Notes: generated by a model from the sequence alone, not told the origin. A stretch of 64,000 nt of DNA from an uncultured Oscillospiraceae bacterium (GCA_902492455.1 CABULH010000001.1:248001-312000), one strand, 5' to 3'. Shown: positions 41,086-50,738, numbered from the stretch's first letter. Made by a program: numbers and translations.

Positions 41086-41898
41086 ATGGCTGTTTCGTTT
41101 CCTCACAAGGATCATTATACGGTGGACGACCTGCTGCAGATTATGCAGCTGCTGCGCTCGCCGGATGGCTGTCCATGGGATCGGGAGCAGACTCATGAGA
41201 GCATCCGGACCGATTTCCTGGAGGAAACCCACGAGGCGCTGGAAGCCATCAACAACGAGGATGCCGCCGCCTTGGAGGAAGAACTGGGAGACGTACTGCT
41301 GCAGGTGGTCTTTCACTCTCGCATTGAAGAGGAAAAGGGCGTGTTCGCCTTTGGCGATGTGGTGGATGGCATCTGTAAAAAGCTGATTATCCGTCATCCC
41401 CATGTATTTGGGGAAACAACGGTGGATTCCACCGGTCAGGTGCTGCAGAATTGGGATGCCATCAAACGCCGGACCAAGGGAGACAAATCCCAGGCGGATC
41501 TGCTGGGCAGCGTTCCCCGTACTCTGCCGGCGCTGATGCGGGCCGCGAAGGTCCAGAATCGGGCGCGGCGGGTTGGCTTCGACTGGCCGGAGGTGACCGG
41601 CGCACTGGAAGCACTGGACAGCGAAACGGCGGAACTGAAGGAAGCCATAGCTGCCGGAGACGCCGACGCGGTAGAAGAAGAACTGGGTGACCTGCTCTTT
41701 TCTGCCGTCAATGTATCCCGTTTTGTGAAAAGCGACGCCGAACAGGCGCTGACTCGTGCCACCGATAAATTCATCCGCCGTTTCCGGCTGGTGGAGCGGC
41801 TGGCCGCCGCACGTGGGATATCTATGGCGGAAGCGCCGCTGGAACAGCTGGATGAGTTGTGGCGGGAAGCCAAAAAGGACGTGGAGACGTCCCATTAA
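41086..41898 (+). CDS. mazG: Nucleoside triphosphate pyrophosphohydrolase MazG
   Basis: Protein of 270 residues with two MazG domains: LRSPDGCPWDREQTHESIRT, LEETHEALEAINN and EEELGDVLLQVVFHSRI in the first, RVGFDWPEVTGALEALDSE and VEEELGDLLFSAVNVSRF in the second. The acidic EExxE and ExxD metal ligands are present in both. It hydrolyses NTPs to NMP and pyrophosphate. ATG 41086 follows GAGGG. The gene order spoVB, mazG, HU is typical of Clostridia. Confidence 0.95.
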   Translation: MAVSFPHKDHYTVDDLLQIMQLLRSPDGCPWDREQTHESIRTDFLEETHEALEAINNEDAAALEEELGDVLLQVVFHSRIEEEKGVFAFGDVVDGICKKLIIRHPHVFGETTVDSTGQVLQNWDAIKRRTKGDKSQADLLGSVPRTLPALMRAAKVQNRARRVGFDWPEVTGALEALDSETAELKEAIAAGDADAVEEELGDLLFSAVNVSRFVKSDAEQALTRATDKFIRRFRLVERLAAARGISMAEAPLEQLDELWREAKKDVETSH

Positions 41899-41958
41899 TT
41901 GTTGCATCCATGTGTGGCTCACGCCCGCTGGTGTATAAAATCTAGGAGGTAAAACAGA

Positions 41959-42234
41959 ATGAACAAAGTGGAACTGATTGCTGCTGTTGCCGAGAAGTCC
42001 GGTCTTTCCAAGAAAGACGCCGAGAAAGCGGTTGCCGCTGTGCTGGAATCTGTTGTGGAAGCGGTTGCGAAAGAGGATAAGGTTCAGCTGGTTGGCTTCG
42101 GTACCTTTGAAGTGCGCGCCCGTGAAGAGAGAACCGGCCGCAACCCCCGCACCAAGGAAGCGATTGTTATTCCTGCTTCCAAGCAGCCTGTTTTCAAAGC
42201 CGGCAAGGCTTTCAAGGACGCGGTGGCGAAATAA
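41959..42234 (+). CDS. hup: HU family DNA-binding protein
   Basis: Histone-like protein of 91 residues: MNKVELIAAVAEKSGLSKKD, LVGFGTFEVRAREERTGRNP, RTKEAIVIPASKQPVFKAGK. The beta-arm with the DNA-intercalating Pro (RNPRTKEAI and NP turn) is intact. TAGGAGGTAAAACAG is an ideal ribosome site. Probably highly expressed; codon choice is biased (many GTT, GCT and AAG codons, unlike its neighbours). Confidence 0.97.
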   Translation: MNKVELIAAVAEKSGLSKKDAEKAVAAVLESVVEAVAKEDKVQLVGFGTFEVRAREERTGRNPRTKEAIVIPASKQPVFKAGKAFKDAVAK

Positions 42235-42322
42235 GGTTTTATACAAACCGCGGAATAGTGGAGAGGAAGGCAGAGATGCATCCTCTCCATTTTTCAATTT
42301 TGGGGGATGGAGGGGAATAGGC

Positions 42323-42715
42323 GTGAAACGTTTCCGATGGATACCGGCAGCTTTGGCAGGCGGCCTGGTTCTGGCGATTGTCATTCAAATCGGCAGATTC
42401 GTATACCATTCGGAATACAAAATTACCGAGGTTGCCGTTTACCCTTCGCCGGATGGATCCTATCAGGTGGCTTTGCAGGCGGTGGGTCAGCCGGATTGGC
42501 CCTTTGGGGCGGCAGCGGGCAGGGTACAGTTTTATAAAATCCAGGGCAAAAAGAAGGTGATGATAGAGGAGTTTTCCATCTCTGTCAGCGATGACGGTGC
42601 ACCTATTCATAGGGAGAGCTGTCGTGTGGAATGGCAGGAGGATAGGGTGATCATTACCTTGAGCGGCAGTGAGCAGGAGGACGAGGTGCACACCGTTGCA
42701 CTGATTTCCGGATAG
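42323..42715 (+). CDS. Membrane-anchored protein of unknown function
   Basis: Protein of 130 residues with an N-terminal hydrophobic anchor (IPAALAGGLVLAIVIQIGRF) and an extracellular beta-rich domain (SEYKITEVAVYPSPDGSYQV, VEWQEDRVIITLSGSEQED). It resembles small DUF5412-like sensor-type or secreted domains that describe SPDGSYQV turns, but I cannot assign it. GTG 42323 follows GGAGGGG. The stop codon lies inside the terminator stem. Confidence 0.55.
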   Translation: MKRFRWIPAALAGGLVLAIVIQIGRFVYHSEYKITEVAVYPSPDGSYQVALQAVGQPDWPFGAAAGRVQFYKIQGKKKVMIEEFSISVSDDGAPIHRESCRVEWQEDRVIITLSGSEQEDEVHTVALISG

Positions 42716-42760
42716 AAAAATCGGGAGAGAATCACTGGATTCTCTCCCGATTTTTCTATC
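42711..42760. terminator. Bidirectional terminator between convergent genes
   Basis: A 22-bp perfect stem (GATAGAAAAATCGGGAGAG and complement) whose arms contain A5 and T5 runs, so it works in both directions. Confidence 0.9.
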
Positions 42761-42767
42761 CGGAAGT

Positions 42768-43619
42768 TTATTCACCCATCCGGTTAAACAGATAGGTAAC
42801 CACGCCGCCGATAATCAGCACCACGGCGCAAAGCACACCATCCCGAGCCAGCTGAAAGCCGGAAGGAATCAGGGTAAAGATGGAGCCAACCACAAATCCC
42901 ATGATGCCCGCATAAGTCATTTGTTCATAATGCTTCAGCAAATAGCCGATTCCCTTGGCGCAGAGCACCAGCCCCAAGACTGCGCCGATGCCGAAGGGGA
43001 TCAGCAGGGGGATATTCAGATCGGATACGGCCTTGATTACCGAGCCGTATGCGCCCAGCAGCACCATCACGAAGGAACCGCTGATGCCCGGCACAATCAT
43101 GCAGGCGGCAGCCACCGCGCCGTAAAGGAGCATCAGGAAGAAAACCGGAATGGTCAACTGGGTAAAGCGCACGGCCGATTCGGTACTGTCGGAAAAAATC
43201 GCCATAGGAATCATGATGCCCAGGGTGATGAGAAAGGGAAGCAGCAAAGTGGGCTTAAACTTTGGCTTTACCGCCTTGCCGAAAATCAGGGGGATGCTGC
43301 CCAGAATCACACCGATAAAGAAGAAGTTGGTGGGAATGTTGTGGTGCTCCAGAAGGTAGCTCACCAATTTGCTGCAGAGCAGGATGCTGACAACCAGGCC
43401 CACGCCCAAGGGAACCAGGAATAAAAGGTTTTTCTTCCAATTCTTTTTTAGTTCGATCCACAGATGGGAAATCAGCTGAATCAGCTGATCATAAATACCG
43501 AAGGAAGCAGCCATGGTGCCGCCGCTGACGCCGGGAATTACATTGGCAATTCCCAGGACCGCTCCGATAATCAGGTTCTTAACGATAGCGAGTAAGAGAT
43601 TAGCCGCTTCTTTTGTCAT
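42768..43619 (-). CDS. DUF368 membrane protein (PopT-type undecaprenyl-phosphate translocase family)
   Basis: Protein of 283 residues with about eight membrane segments. The family signature GIANVIPGVSGGTMAASFGI lies near the N-terminus and is echoed by ACMIVPGISGSFVMVLLGAY in the second half, an internal repeat. DUF368 proteins (PopT) were reported to return undecaprenyl phosphate across the membrane. ATG 43619 is taken because the ATG four codons upstream lies in the AAAGGAATGG ribosome site. Confidence 0.9.
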   Translation of the reverse strand: MTKEAANLLLAIVKNLIIGAVLGIANVIPGVSGGTMAASFGIYDQLIQLISHLWIELKKNWKKNLLFLVPLGVGLVVSILLCSKLVSYLLEHHNIPTNFFFIGVILGSIPLIFGKAVKPKFKPTLLLPFLITLGIMIPMAIFSDSTESAVRFTQLTIPVFFLMLLYGAVAAACMIVPGISGSFVMVLLGAYGSVIKAVSDLNIPLLIPFGIGAVLGLVLCAKGIGYLLKHYEQMTYAGIMGFVVGSIFTLIPSGFQLARDGVLCAVVLIIGGVVTYLFNRMGE

Positions 43620-43676
43620 GGCGATAACCATTCCTTTCCAGAGGAAACATGCCGGCGGAGAATTATTAGGACCAGA

Positions 43677-44369
43677 TTACAGGCCGAATTCGCCCTCATA
43701 GCTTACCAGGCTGGCGTCCATTACCCCGTCTACGCTCAGGAACTTGTCGATGGTGGTCATCTCATCGTCACGCAGGGAGACCTCTACCGTGATTTCCGCG
43801 CCGCTGCGGGTCATGGTGCGGGATTTGATGCGATGCTTGGGCAGAATCCGCAGCGCTTTGCCGATGTTGGCGGATTTGGAGGGATCATACCGTACCACCA
43901 GCAGATAGGGGGATTTGGATTTCTTATAAAACAGAGAGATAATGAAATACAAGAAGCCCACGCCCACGCAGGCAATGATGCCGATGAGATAAAGACCCGC
44001 GCCGGCCATAATACCGCAGGTGATGGACCAGAACATGAACACCGTATCCACCGGATCCTTAATAGCGGTGCGGAACCGGACGATGGACAGGGCGCCCACC
44101 ATACCAAGGGAGAGGGCCAGGTTGGAGGAGATGGTTCGGATGACCAGCGCCGTCACCATGGACAAGAGAATCAGGGAAAAAGCAAAGCCTTTCGAAAAGA
44201 GTACGCCGCGGAAGGTCTGACGATAGATCAGCAGGATGAACAGGCCCATACCAAAGGCCACAATCAGAGAAAGCACCATCTGGCCGACGGTGGTGCCGGA
44301 GCCGTTGAACTGATCCAGCACGCTGTTTTTGATGAAATCAAAGGCGTTCAGTGAAAGTGATGTAAGCAT
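43677..44369 (-). CDS. DUF4956 membrane protein
   Basis: Protein of 230 residues with four membrane segments (MVLSLIVAFGMGLFILLIYR, GFAFSLILLSMVTALVIRTI, GIMAGAGLYLIGIIACVGVG) and the family core SLGMVGALSIVRFRTAIKDP. A C-terminal cytoplasmic alpha/beta domain follows (GAEITVEVSLRDDEMTTIDK). It is regularly found beside VTC-domain and CotH genes, as here, and may be the membrane partner of the polyphosphate polymerase. GGAGGG precedes ATG 44369. Confidence 0.9.
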   Translation of the reverse strand: MLTSLSLNAFDFIKNSVLDQFNGSGTTVGQMVLSLIVAFGMGLFILLIYRQTFRGVLFSKGFAFSLILLSMVTALVIRTISSNLALSLGMVGALSIVRFRTAIKDPVDTVFMFWSITCGIMAGAGLYLIGIIACVGVGFLYFIISLFYKKSKSPYLLVVRYDPSKSANIGKALRILPKHRIKSRTMTRSGAEITVEVSLRDDEMTTIDKFLSVDGVMDASLVSYEGEFGL

Positions 44370-44414
44370 AATAACCCTCCAAACCGTCTCAAGACGGCAA
44401 AATTAACAGAGAAC

Positions 44415-45098
44415 TTATTGGAACTGTCTGCACAGTTCGTATTTGGATATGGCGCAGCGGGTAGCGGGGACCGGACGCAGCAGCTGCCGTAGGGAGTAGG
44501 GCAGGTCGTCATCGAACTTGACCTCCAAAATCATGCGGTCAGACGGAAAAACCGGGATCGTGCGGATGTCCGGGCTAAACAGATCGGTGCGATAATTGCC
44601 GGTGGCGAGATTCATGTCAAAGGTGATGCGGACATCCAGAAAGGTATAAGCCTCCCGATAGTAATCCACCATCACGGCGGGGCGCAGCAGCCGGGTGCGG
44701 GCTTTGTAATAGAAGTTACGCAGCAGCGGCTGGCTTTCCCCAGCTTCGTATAAAAACCAGATGTCCCCGGCCAGAAGGCGGTCCGCCTGCGCCCGGGTCA
44801 AGGAGGCGGACAGCTTTTTGGTTAAAGAATTCTTTTTCTGCTTGGCTTCCAGACGGATGAAGGAATCGTCCAGATCATAAAAGCGGAGGCGGAATTTTTC
44901 CCGGTCCTGAATGCCTTCCACCTTGTCCAGCAGGCCGCTTTGACAGTAATCGTCAAAGTACAGACTGCGGATCATGTAGCTGCCGTCCGGATGAACGGTG
45001 TGGGAATCGGTTTCCATAGCAGCCTGCAGACGGGAACGCAGCATCTGGTAGCCGGCGGAACTGATGAAGTATTTGTTTTCATGACGATAGCCGTCCAT
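44415..45098 (-). CDS. VTC-domain polyphosphate polymerase
   Basis: Protein of 227 residues with the tunnel-fold VTC domain: MDGYRHENKYFISSAGYQML at the start, YMIRSLYFDDYCQSG, REKFRLRFYDLDDSFIRLEA with KQKK, VDYYREAY, VRITFDMNLATG, ILEVKFDDDLPYSLRQLL. The Lys and Arg residues lining the tunnel are present. Yeast Vtc4 and bacterial relatives make polyphosphate from ATP. AGGAGGG precedes the ATG. It lies 39 bases downstream of the CotH gene and 45 bases upstream of DUF4956. Confidence 0.9.
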   Translation of the reverse strand: MDGYRHENKYFISSAGYQMLRSRLQAAMETDSHTVHPDGSYMIRSLYFDDYCQSGLLDKVEGIQDREKFRLRFYDLDDSFIRLEAKQKKNSLTKKLSASLTRAQADRLLAGDIWFLYEAGESQPLLRNFYYKARTRLLRPAVMVDYYREAYTFLDVRITFDMNLATGNYRTDLFSPDIRTIPVFPSDRMILEVKFDDDLPYSLRQLLRPVPATRCAISKYELCRQFQ

Positions 45099-45137
45099 CG
45101 TCGGGTCCCTCCTGTCCGGGGCGGCGGCCCCTGGGTA

Positions 45138-48077
45138 TTATTCGAAAATGCGGTCGATCTCCTCGGCGGACAGCTTGAATACAGAGGCGACCGGATCGGT
45201 GGAAAGCTCTTTTTTAATATACTTCTGCCGGTTGCGGGCAAACACCCGGAAAGCCTCCACCTCGTTTTCCCATACCAGGGTATAGGGGTTCCAGCGCTGA
45301 AAGTTCCGTGTTACCTCCGGCTTGTAGCGGTTATAGAATTCGTCGATCCGCGCCAGCACCCGCTCGGTGTTCCAGACGTTTTTCATGTTGTATTCCAACC
45401 GCTCAACAAACAGCGCCCGGAATTTGTCGTTCTTCAGCAGGTTGTAGATGAGATCGGTGCTGAAGGCGTTTTGGGTGCCGGTGCCGCCGGGCTTGATGTT
45501 GTACCAGATCCGGTCGGTTCGGCTGCCGGCAAAGCCCTGGTCGGTGTCGTAGAGAATCCAGCGCCATTTGCCGTCGGTTTCGGAAGAGCGGTAGAAGCGG
45601 ATGTTGCCCGCGTCGTTGTTGGAGCAGTAGATTTCCGCGATATAGTAGTCGCAGTAGTTCACAAAATCCATGCGGGCGTCCAGATAGTTGTAGACCTCAT
45701 CGGTGTTCATGGAATTCTTGTGCGCCCTGACGTATTCGAGCATCGCCTTGTAATCCTCGTTGCTGCCGGCGTTGACCGCCGAATTGCCCTGGAGCAGATC
45801 CACCGAGCCGGGAGAGACGTTTTCATGAGTGGCGATGAAATTTTCGTCGATTTTTTCCCGGATGTTGTAGACGCCCCAATACTGGCCGTTGATATATACC
45901 ACCACCGGGCGGTAGGCCTGTACCTGCATCAACCCCAGATCGTCCACCAGAGAGGTGGTCATGGCGTCTTTAAACATGGTGCGCAGCCGCTCCTGACCGG
46001 AGGACCGCAACAAAAGAGAATTATAATAGGTAAAGTCCCGGCTGTCAAATACCGGATAGTCCAGATGGGATGCGCCGTAGCAGTCCCGGAATTTGATGGA
46101 CAGGGATTTCTTCTCATACATTCGGGATGCGCCGCCGAAAATCCGCACGCCGCACCCCAACGAAAAACCCGGCTCGCCTTCCCCGAAAAACTCGATATTG
46201 GCGGCCCGTTCATAGTTCATGCCCCGGCCGTTATAGTTTTTATCCGTATAAATGCCTTTGTTGGGATCAAAAAGGCCGTCCGGATCGGAGGCCAAACTCA
46301 CCACGTCCATGGTGTGGTTTTCGTTGATGATATAGGAAGCGGTCATCACGTCGCTGACCATACGGCCCTCCTGTACCGCTACCGCCCGCACGGCGGTGGT
46401 TTTGGTCAGGGTCAGCGGCCCGGTATATCGCTGGCTGGAGGTGGTGGGAACGCTGCCGTCGGTGGTGTAATAAATGGCGCCGCTGCCGGACAAGGGCACC
46501 TCCACAGCGTTCACCCCATTATAAATTCCCGCCGCTGTTTGTGCTACCGGGGTGGCCGTCAGCTGCCGCACGGCGGTTCCGCTGTTGGCCGCGCCCGGGG
46601 TCGGGGTGCTGTAATAGGAGAATCCATGGCCGCCGGCCGTCCGGCCGCGGCTGGTGTTCAGCGGCAGGTTGTTGAGGCTGACGAAATCCGCTGCAACGCC
46701 GTTGGGATCGGTAAGGATCACGGCGCATTCGGTACTGTCCAGCTTGAAATTGGCCTGAATATAGGCGCTGCTGTTGACGATGGTGCCGCCGGTGGCGTAA
46801 ACCAGAAGATATCCGCCCGCCGGAATGGACACATCCGGCAGCGCGAAGAGATCCGGCTGTTCAGGGTCGTTGCTCAGATGCCAGCCGTTGAGGTTCACCG
46901 CCTGATTGGTGGGGTTGTACAGCTCAATCCAGTCCTGGAACTTACCCGATAAGGCCCGGCCGTATTTGGTGTTGCGGGTCATGGCCTCGTTGATGAGAAT
47001 CGGTCCCGGGCGCTTCTGATCCTGAGCTTCCCAGAAGGCGCTGATTCCGGCATCGGTATTGGGATAGCCGGGGGATGGGCTGTCCGAACGGTTCCAGGCG
47101 TCGCCCTCTCCACGGACCAAAGCCTCATCCGTCGCCAGCCCGTTGATTTCCACACTGTCGATACGGATGCCGGAAGGATTGGAGAGATAGACGGTATCGC
47201 TGCCTTTGTTTAGCTTAAAAGTCGCATGAAGCTCCGACGCGTCGGCGGAGTGCCCCTTGCCGGAAGCGAATACCAGTACGGTTTCGCCGGGCTTCAGGGT
47301 CAGGGCTGGGAACCGGAATTTTAAAGGTTCGGTTTCATCGTTGGAGAGACCGTAATTCTGCAGGGGAATGTCCTTGTCCGAGCGATTCGTCACCTCGATA
47401 TAATCCGGGAACAGACCGTCCGCATCTTGGATAGTGGCCCCGTTGGCCGCCATCACCTCACTGAGAACCAGATCGTTTTGCTCCGCAGTCCGGGTGGCGA
47501 TGAAGGACTGATAACCCTCGTCGGTGTTGGCGAAGCCGGGGGTGAACCGTTCACTGGCGGTAAAGGTCTTTTCGCCGCGTATGGCGGAGGTATTGGTCTG
47601 CAGGGAGATGGTCTGGATGGATTCCACCATCTCGCCTGCCGCATTCTTGATTCCCAAAGTTTCCCCGCCGGCAGCCTTAAGCTTCAGGTTGGAATGGAGA
47701 TCTTTTTTCCCTTCACCATCGCAGAAGATCACTAGATAGCCGTCCGGCTCTAGCTGCATGGCGGGCAACATCCATGTGTTGTTGCCGTCGGTAAGGGCGT
47801 AGCCGCTTAAAGAAAGAGCTTTACGGCCCACATTGTGCAGCTCCACCCAATCGCAGAAGTTACCCTCTGCATCCGGATAAGCGGTATTGCTGCTCATGTA
47901 TTCCGAAATCTGCAAGAGAGAATTCTGCACGGTGATGTTGGGCGCTGCTTCGGCATCCCGGGGTGTGATCAGAAGTGCCAGAAGAGTGAAAAGAATAAAA
48001 ACGGCGCCCAGTATACAGGTCATTCGGACGAGGGAGCTTGTCCCTTTTTCGGCAGCGTTTTTTCGTTGTCGGGCCAT
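45138..48077 (-). CDS. CotH-kinase surface protein with lamin-tail domains
   Basis: Secreted or anchored protein of 979 residues. It has an N-terminal membrane segment (LGAVFILFTLLALLITP). Three lamin-tail domains follow (about 54-165, 205-330 and 360-480; each with a D-W/Y-I/V-E-L/V turn such as CDWVELHN, PDYIEVTN, QDWIELYN). A chitobiase C-terminal-like repeat (IYYTTDGSVPTTSSQRYTG) comes next, and then a CotH kinase domain from about 600 (MNYERAANIEFFG, GVRIFGGASRMYEKKSLSIK, VNYCDYYIAEIYCSNNDAGN, WILYDTDQGF). CotH phosphorylates coat or surface proteins. ATG 48077 follows AAAGGA; a TATACT -10 box lies near 48132. First gene of a three-gene module. Confidence 0.9.
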   Translation of the reverse strand: MARQRKNAAEKGTSSLVRMTCILGAVFILFTLLALLITPRDAEAAPNITVQNSLLQISEYMSSNTAYPDAEGNFCDWVELHNVGRKALSLSGYALTDGNNTWMLPAMQLEPDGYLVIFCDGEGKKDLHSNLKLKAAGGETLGIKNAAGEMVESIQTISLQTNTSAIRGEKTFTASERFTPGFANTDEGYQSFIATRTAEQNDLVLSEVMAANGATIQDADGLFPDYIEVTNRSDKDIPLQNYGLSNDETEPLKFRFPALTLKPGETVLVFASGKGHSADASELHATFKLNKGSDTVYLSNPSGIRIDSVEINGLATDEALVRGEGDAWNRSDSPSPGYPNTDAGISAFWEAQDQKRPGPILINEAMTRNTKYGRALSGKFQDWIELYNPTNQAVNLNGWHLSNDPEQPDLFALPDVSIPAGGYLLVYATGGTIVNSSAYIQANFKLDSTECAVILTDPNGVAADFVSLNNLPLNTSRGRTAGGHGFSYYSTPTPGAANSGTAVRQLTATPVAQTAAGIYNGVNAVEVPLSGSGAIYYTTDGSVPTTSSQRYTGPLTLTKTTAVRAVAVQEGRMVSDVMTASYIINENHTMDVVSLASDPDGLFDPNKGIYTDKNYNGRGMNYERAANIEFFGEGEPGFSLGCGVRIFGGASRMYEKKSLSIKFRDCYGASHLDYPVFDSRDFTYYNSLLLRSSGQERLRTMFKDAMTTSLVDDLGLMQVQAYRPVVVYINGQYWGVYNIREKIDENFIATHENVSPGSVDLLQGNSAVNAGSNEDYKAMLEYVRAHKNSMNTDEVYNYLDARMDFVNYCDYYIAEIYCSNNDAGNIRFYRSSETDGKWRWILYDTDQGFAGSRTDRIWYNIKPGGTGTQNAFSTDLIYNLLKNDKFRALFVERLEYNMKNVWNTERVLARIDEFYNRYKPEVTRNFQRWNPYTLVWENEVEAFRVFARNRQKYIKKELSTDPVASVFKLSAEEIDRIFE

Positions 48078-48328
48078 ACGCATTTCCTTTCCAGAGGGTA
48101 TTTGGCCGCTAAGGCCGCAGTTTACTTCGCTAGTATAGCATATATCCTTTGATTATGGCACAAAATATTTGCAAAAATTCCCACGGCACCGGCTTTTTTC
48201 TCTTGTTCATTCCTAAACAGGAGTTTTTGCCCGGTCGGCTGAATTTTTCCTGCTCTGATAACGAATGCTAGAAAGTAGTTTTTTTGACAAAGAGCATGAT
48301 TTGTACAAGGAATTTTTCAGAAAAACCA

Positions 48329-48357
48329 TGGACAAAGCGGTCTTTTTACGGTAAGAT
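48329..48357 (+). promoter_or_regulatory. sigma-A promoter of the V-ATPase operon
   Basis: TGGACA, a 17-base spacer and TAAGAT, 45 bases before the first gene. The 325-base divergent gap also has TTGACA near 48285. No gene is seen in it. Confidence 0.6.
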
Positions 48358-48402
48358 ACTGGATATGGTTAAATTTGGGGCGGAGAAAGGAATGGTCCAC
48401 CC

Positions 48403-48714
48403 ATGGCACAGGAACTGATCGACCGGATCCGCGAGGCGGAGCGAAAGGGAGACGAGTTGGAGAAACAGGCTGCGGCAGACGCTGCGGCCTGTGTACGGGA
48501 TGCAAATACACAAGCGGGTGAACAAATACGCCGCGCTGGCGGTGAGGCGGAAGCCGAAGGCCGGCACCGGATGAAATTGGCAGCAGAAGAGGGAGAATCC
48601 ATCAAGGCCGCCGCCCGCCGGGAGGCGGAGGAACGGGCGGCAGAACTGCGCGCCCAGGCCGAAAGCCGAATGACGGAAGCGGTGGAGCAGGCTTCCAGAC
48701 TGCTGCTGGGCTGA
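48403..48714 (+). CDS. V-type ATPase subunit G/H (peripheral stalk)
   Basis: Protein of 103 residues, almost entirely a charged coiled coil (LIDRIREAERKGDELEKQAA, AAARREAEERAAELRAQAES). It is the peripheral-stalk subunit that pairs with subunit E (NtpF/AhaH type). AGAAAGGAATGG lies 11 bases before the ATG. First gene of the nine-gene operon G/H-I-K-E-C-F-A-B-D. Confidence 0.85.
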   Translation: MAQELIDRIREAERKGDELEKQAAADAAACVRDANTQAGEQIRRAGGEAEAEGRHRMKLAAEEGESIKAAARREAEERAAELRAQAESRMTEAVEQASRLLLG

Positions 48715-48746
48715 GGATCAATGTCGCAAAAGAGTGGTGATGTTAT

Positions 48747-50738
48747 TTGGCCAAACTGAAGATGAAGTGGGTGCGGATTTATGCCCTGCGGGAGCAGCGC
48801 AAGCCGCTGCTGGAATGGCTGCAGCGTGCCGGTATGCTGGAAATTGAAACCGCCGAGGAGCCGGAAGAAGGGTTTGTGCGGCTGGTGAAGGAGGAAGAAG
48901 CCGCAGGCTTTGAGCGCAGCGCGGCGACGGCCCGCCAGGCGCTGACCGCATTGAACGAAGCAGCGCCGCATAAAGGCGGATTGCTGTCCGCATTCTCCGG
49001 CCGACGGGAGATGCCCTTGGAAGAATTCGAGGGATATGCCGGAAGCAGCGTGGAGATTTTGCAGGATTGCAAGCGGCTGCTGCATATGCAGAAACGGCGG
49101 GAGGAATGCCGAGCGGAAATGGTACGGATCCGCAGTGCGTTGGATCAACTGGAACCCTGGCGGGAGCTGGACGTACCTTTTGGTTTTACAGGCACCAAAA
49201 CCACCGCCGCCTTTATCGGTTCTTTGCCGGCGGCTTATACGCCGGATGCGCTGATGAAACGTCTGGCGGAGACGACAGATCTGGTGTTTGATCTGGAAAT
49301 CCTGGGAGAACCCCGGGAACAGACCTGTCTTTTCGCCGTCTGCCCCCGGGAGCAGGAAGAACAGATGGAACAAGCGCTGCGGGGATTGGGATTTTCCCGG
49401 CCGCCGGCTTTGGGCGGGGAGACCACAGCCGCCCGATTGCCCCGGGAAGACCGGAAGGTGCTGCTGGAGCATCTGAAACAGCTGGAGAAGGAATCCGCCG
49501 ATCTGCTGGAGACCATCAAGGGGATGGCGGACCGGCGGCAGGATATGGAAACCATCGTGGATTATTACACCGTGCGTGCGGAGAAGTACCGGGTTATCGG
49601 TACGCTTGATCATTCCCGCAGCACCTTTATCATCACCGGTTATATCCCGGAGGTGGATTTGCCGCTGCTGACTGGAGAGGTGGAGAAACGCTTCACCGCT
49701 GTGGTGGAGGCGGCGGACGCCGATCCAGAAACCGCGCCGGTGAAGCTGCAGAACAACGCATTGGTAAAACCGGCGGAATCCATCACCGAAATGTACGCCA
49801 TGCCCTTAGCCAGTGACATCGATCCCACGCCGGTGCTCAGCTTCTTTTTCTATCTCTTTTTCGGCATGATGCTCTCCGACGCGGGATACGGCCTGCTGCT
49901 GGTGCTGGGCTGCTGGTATCTGATCAAAAAATGCCGTCCAGAACCAGCGATGCGGCGCAACCTGCAGCTGTTCCTGTACTGCGGCGTTTCCACCATTATC
50001 TGGGGCTTGATCTTCGGCAGCTTTTTCGGGGATATCATCCCCACGGTGGCAAAGACCTTCTTCGGCGCGCCGGAAACCTTCGCCATGCCCGCTCTGCTCA
50101 ATCCCATTGAGGATTCTATTATTCTGCTGGTGCTGAGCCTGGCCTTGGGTATGCTGCAGATTTTGGCGGGATTGGGCTGCCGCTTTTATATGCAGTGGCG
50201 GTCGGGAGACAAATGGGGTGCTGTGTTTGATTCCGGTTTTTGGATGACAGCCCTCGTCGGCGCTTCCATTCTGGCCGTGGGCATGATAGCGGTGCCCGCC
50301 CTCACCACCGTGGGCGGCGTGCTCTTCGCCGCTTCCCTGTTGGGGTTGGTACTGACCCAGGGGCGAAAAAAGAAGGGCCCCATGAAGGTGCTGTCCGGCC
50401 TCGCCAGCCTTTATGATATCACCGGCTATGTCAGCGATCTGATGTCCTACACCCGGCTGATGGCCCTGGGCCTTACCACCGGCGTGCTGGCCTCCGTTTT
50501 CAACCTGTTGGGGGCCATGTTCGGCAAAAGCGTGATGGGCGCGATCATGCTGATTGTGATTTTCGTGGTGGGACACGCGGTCAATCTGGGGATTAATGCC
50601 CTGGGTGCCTATGTCCACACCATCCGGCTTCAGTATGTGGAACTGTTCGGTAAGTTTTATGAAGGCGGCGGCCGGCTTTTCCGCCCGTTTGCCTTTCGCA
50701 GCCAATATATCAGAATCAGGGAGGAAAAACAGAGATGA
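48747..50738 (+). CDS. ntpI: V-type ATPase subunit I
   Basis: Stator membrane subunit of 663 residues. The N-terminal cytoplasmic half (about 1-350) has two coiled coils. The C-terminal half has seven or eight membrane segments, beginning with PVLSFFFYLFFGMMLSDAGY, and contains MSYTRLMALGLTTGVLASVF, whose Arg is the essential ion-path residue, and VVGHAVNLGINALGAYVHTI near the end. The start is TTG 48747 with a weak site. Its stop overlaps the subunit K start (ATGA). Confidence 0.95.
   Translation: MAKLKMKWVRIYALREQRKPLLEWLQRAGMLEIETAEEPEEGFVRLVKEEEAAGFERSAATARQALTALNEAAPHKGGLLSAFSGRREMPLEEFEGYAGSSVEILQDCKRLLHMQKRREECRAEMVRIRSALDQLEPWRELDVPFGFTGTKTTAAFIGSLPAAYTPDALMKRLAETTDLVFDLEILGEPREQTCLFAVCPREQEEQMEQALRGLGFSRPPALGGETTAARLPREDRKVLLEHLKQLEKESADLLETIKGMADRRQDMETIVDYYTVRAEKYRVIGTLDHSRSTFIITGYIPEVDLPLLTGEVEKRFTAVVEAADADPETAPVKLQNNALVKPAESITEMYAMPLASDIDPTPVLSFFFYLFFGMMLSDAGYGLLLVLGCWYLIKKCRPEPAMRRNLQLFLYCGVSTIIWGLIFGSFFGDIIPTVAKTFFGAPETFAMPALLNPIEDSIILLVLSLALGMLQILAGLGCRFYMQWRSGDKWGAVFDSGFWMTALVGASILAVGMIAVPALTTVGGVLFAASLLGLVLTQGRKKKGPMKVLSGLASLYDITGYVSDLMSYTRLMALGLTTGVLASVFNLLGAMFGKSVMGAIMLIVIFVVGHAVNLGINALGAYVHTIRLQYVELFGKFYEGGGRLFRPFAFRSQYIRIREEKQR

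Noticed and set aside
44940..46952. 670-residue open frame antisense to the VTC and CotH genes
   Set aside because: Shadow frame; the minus-strand genes have clear domains and ribosome sites.
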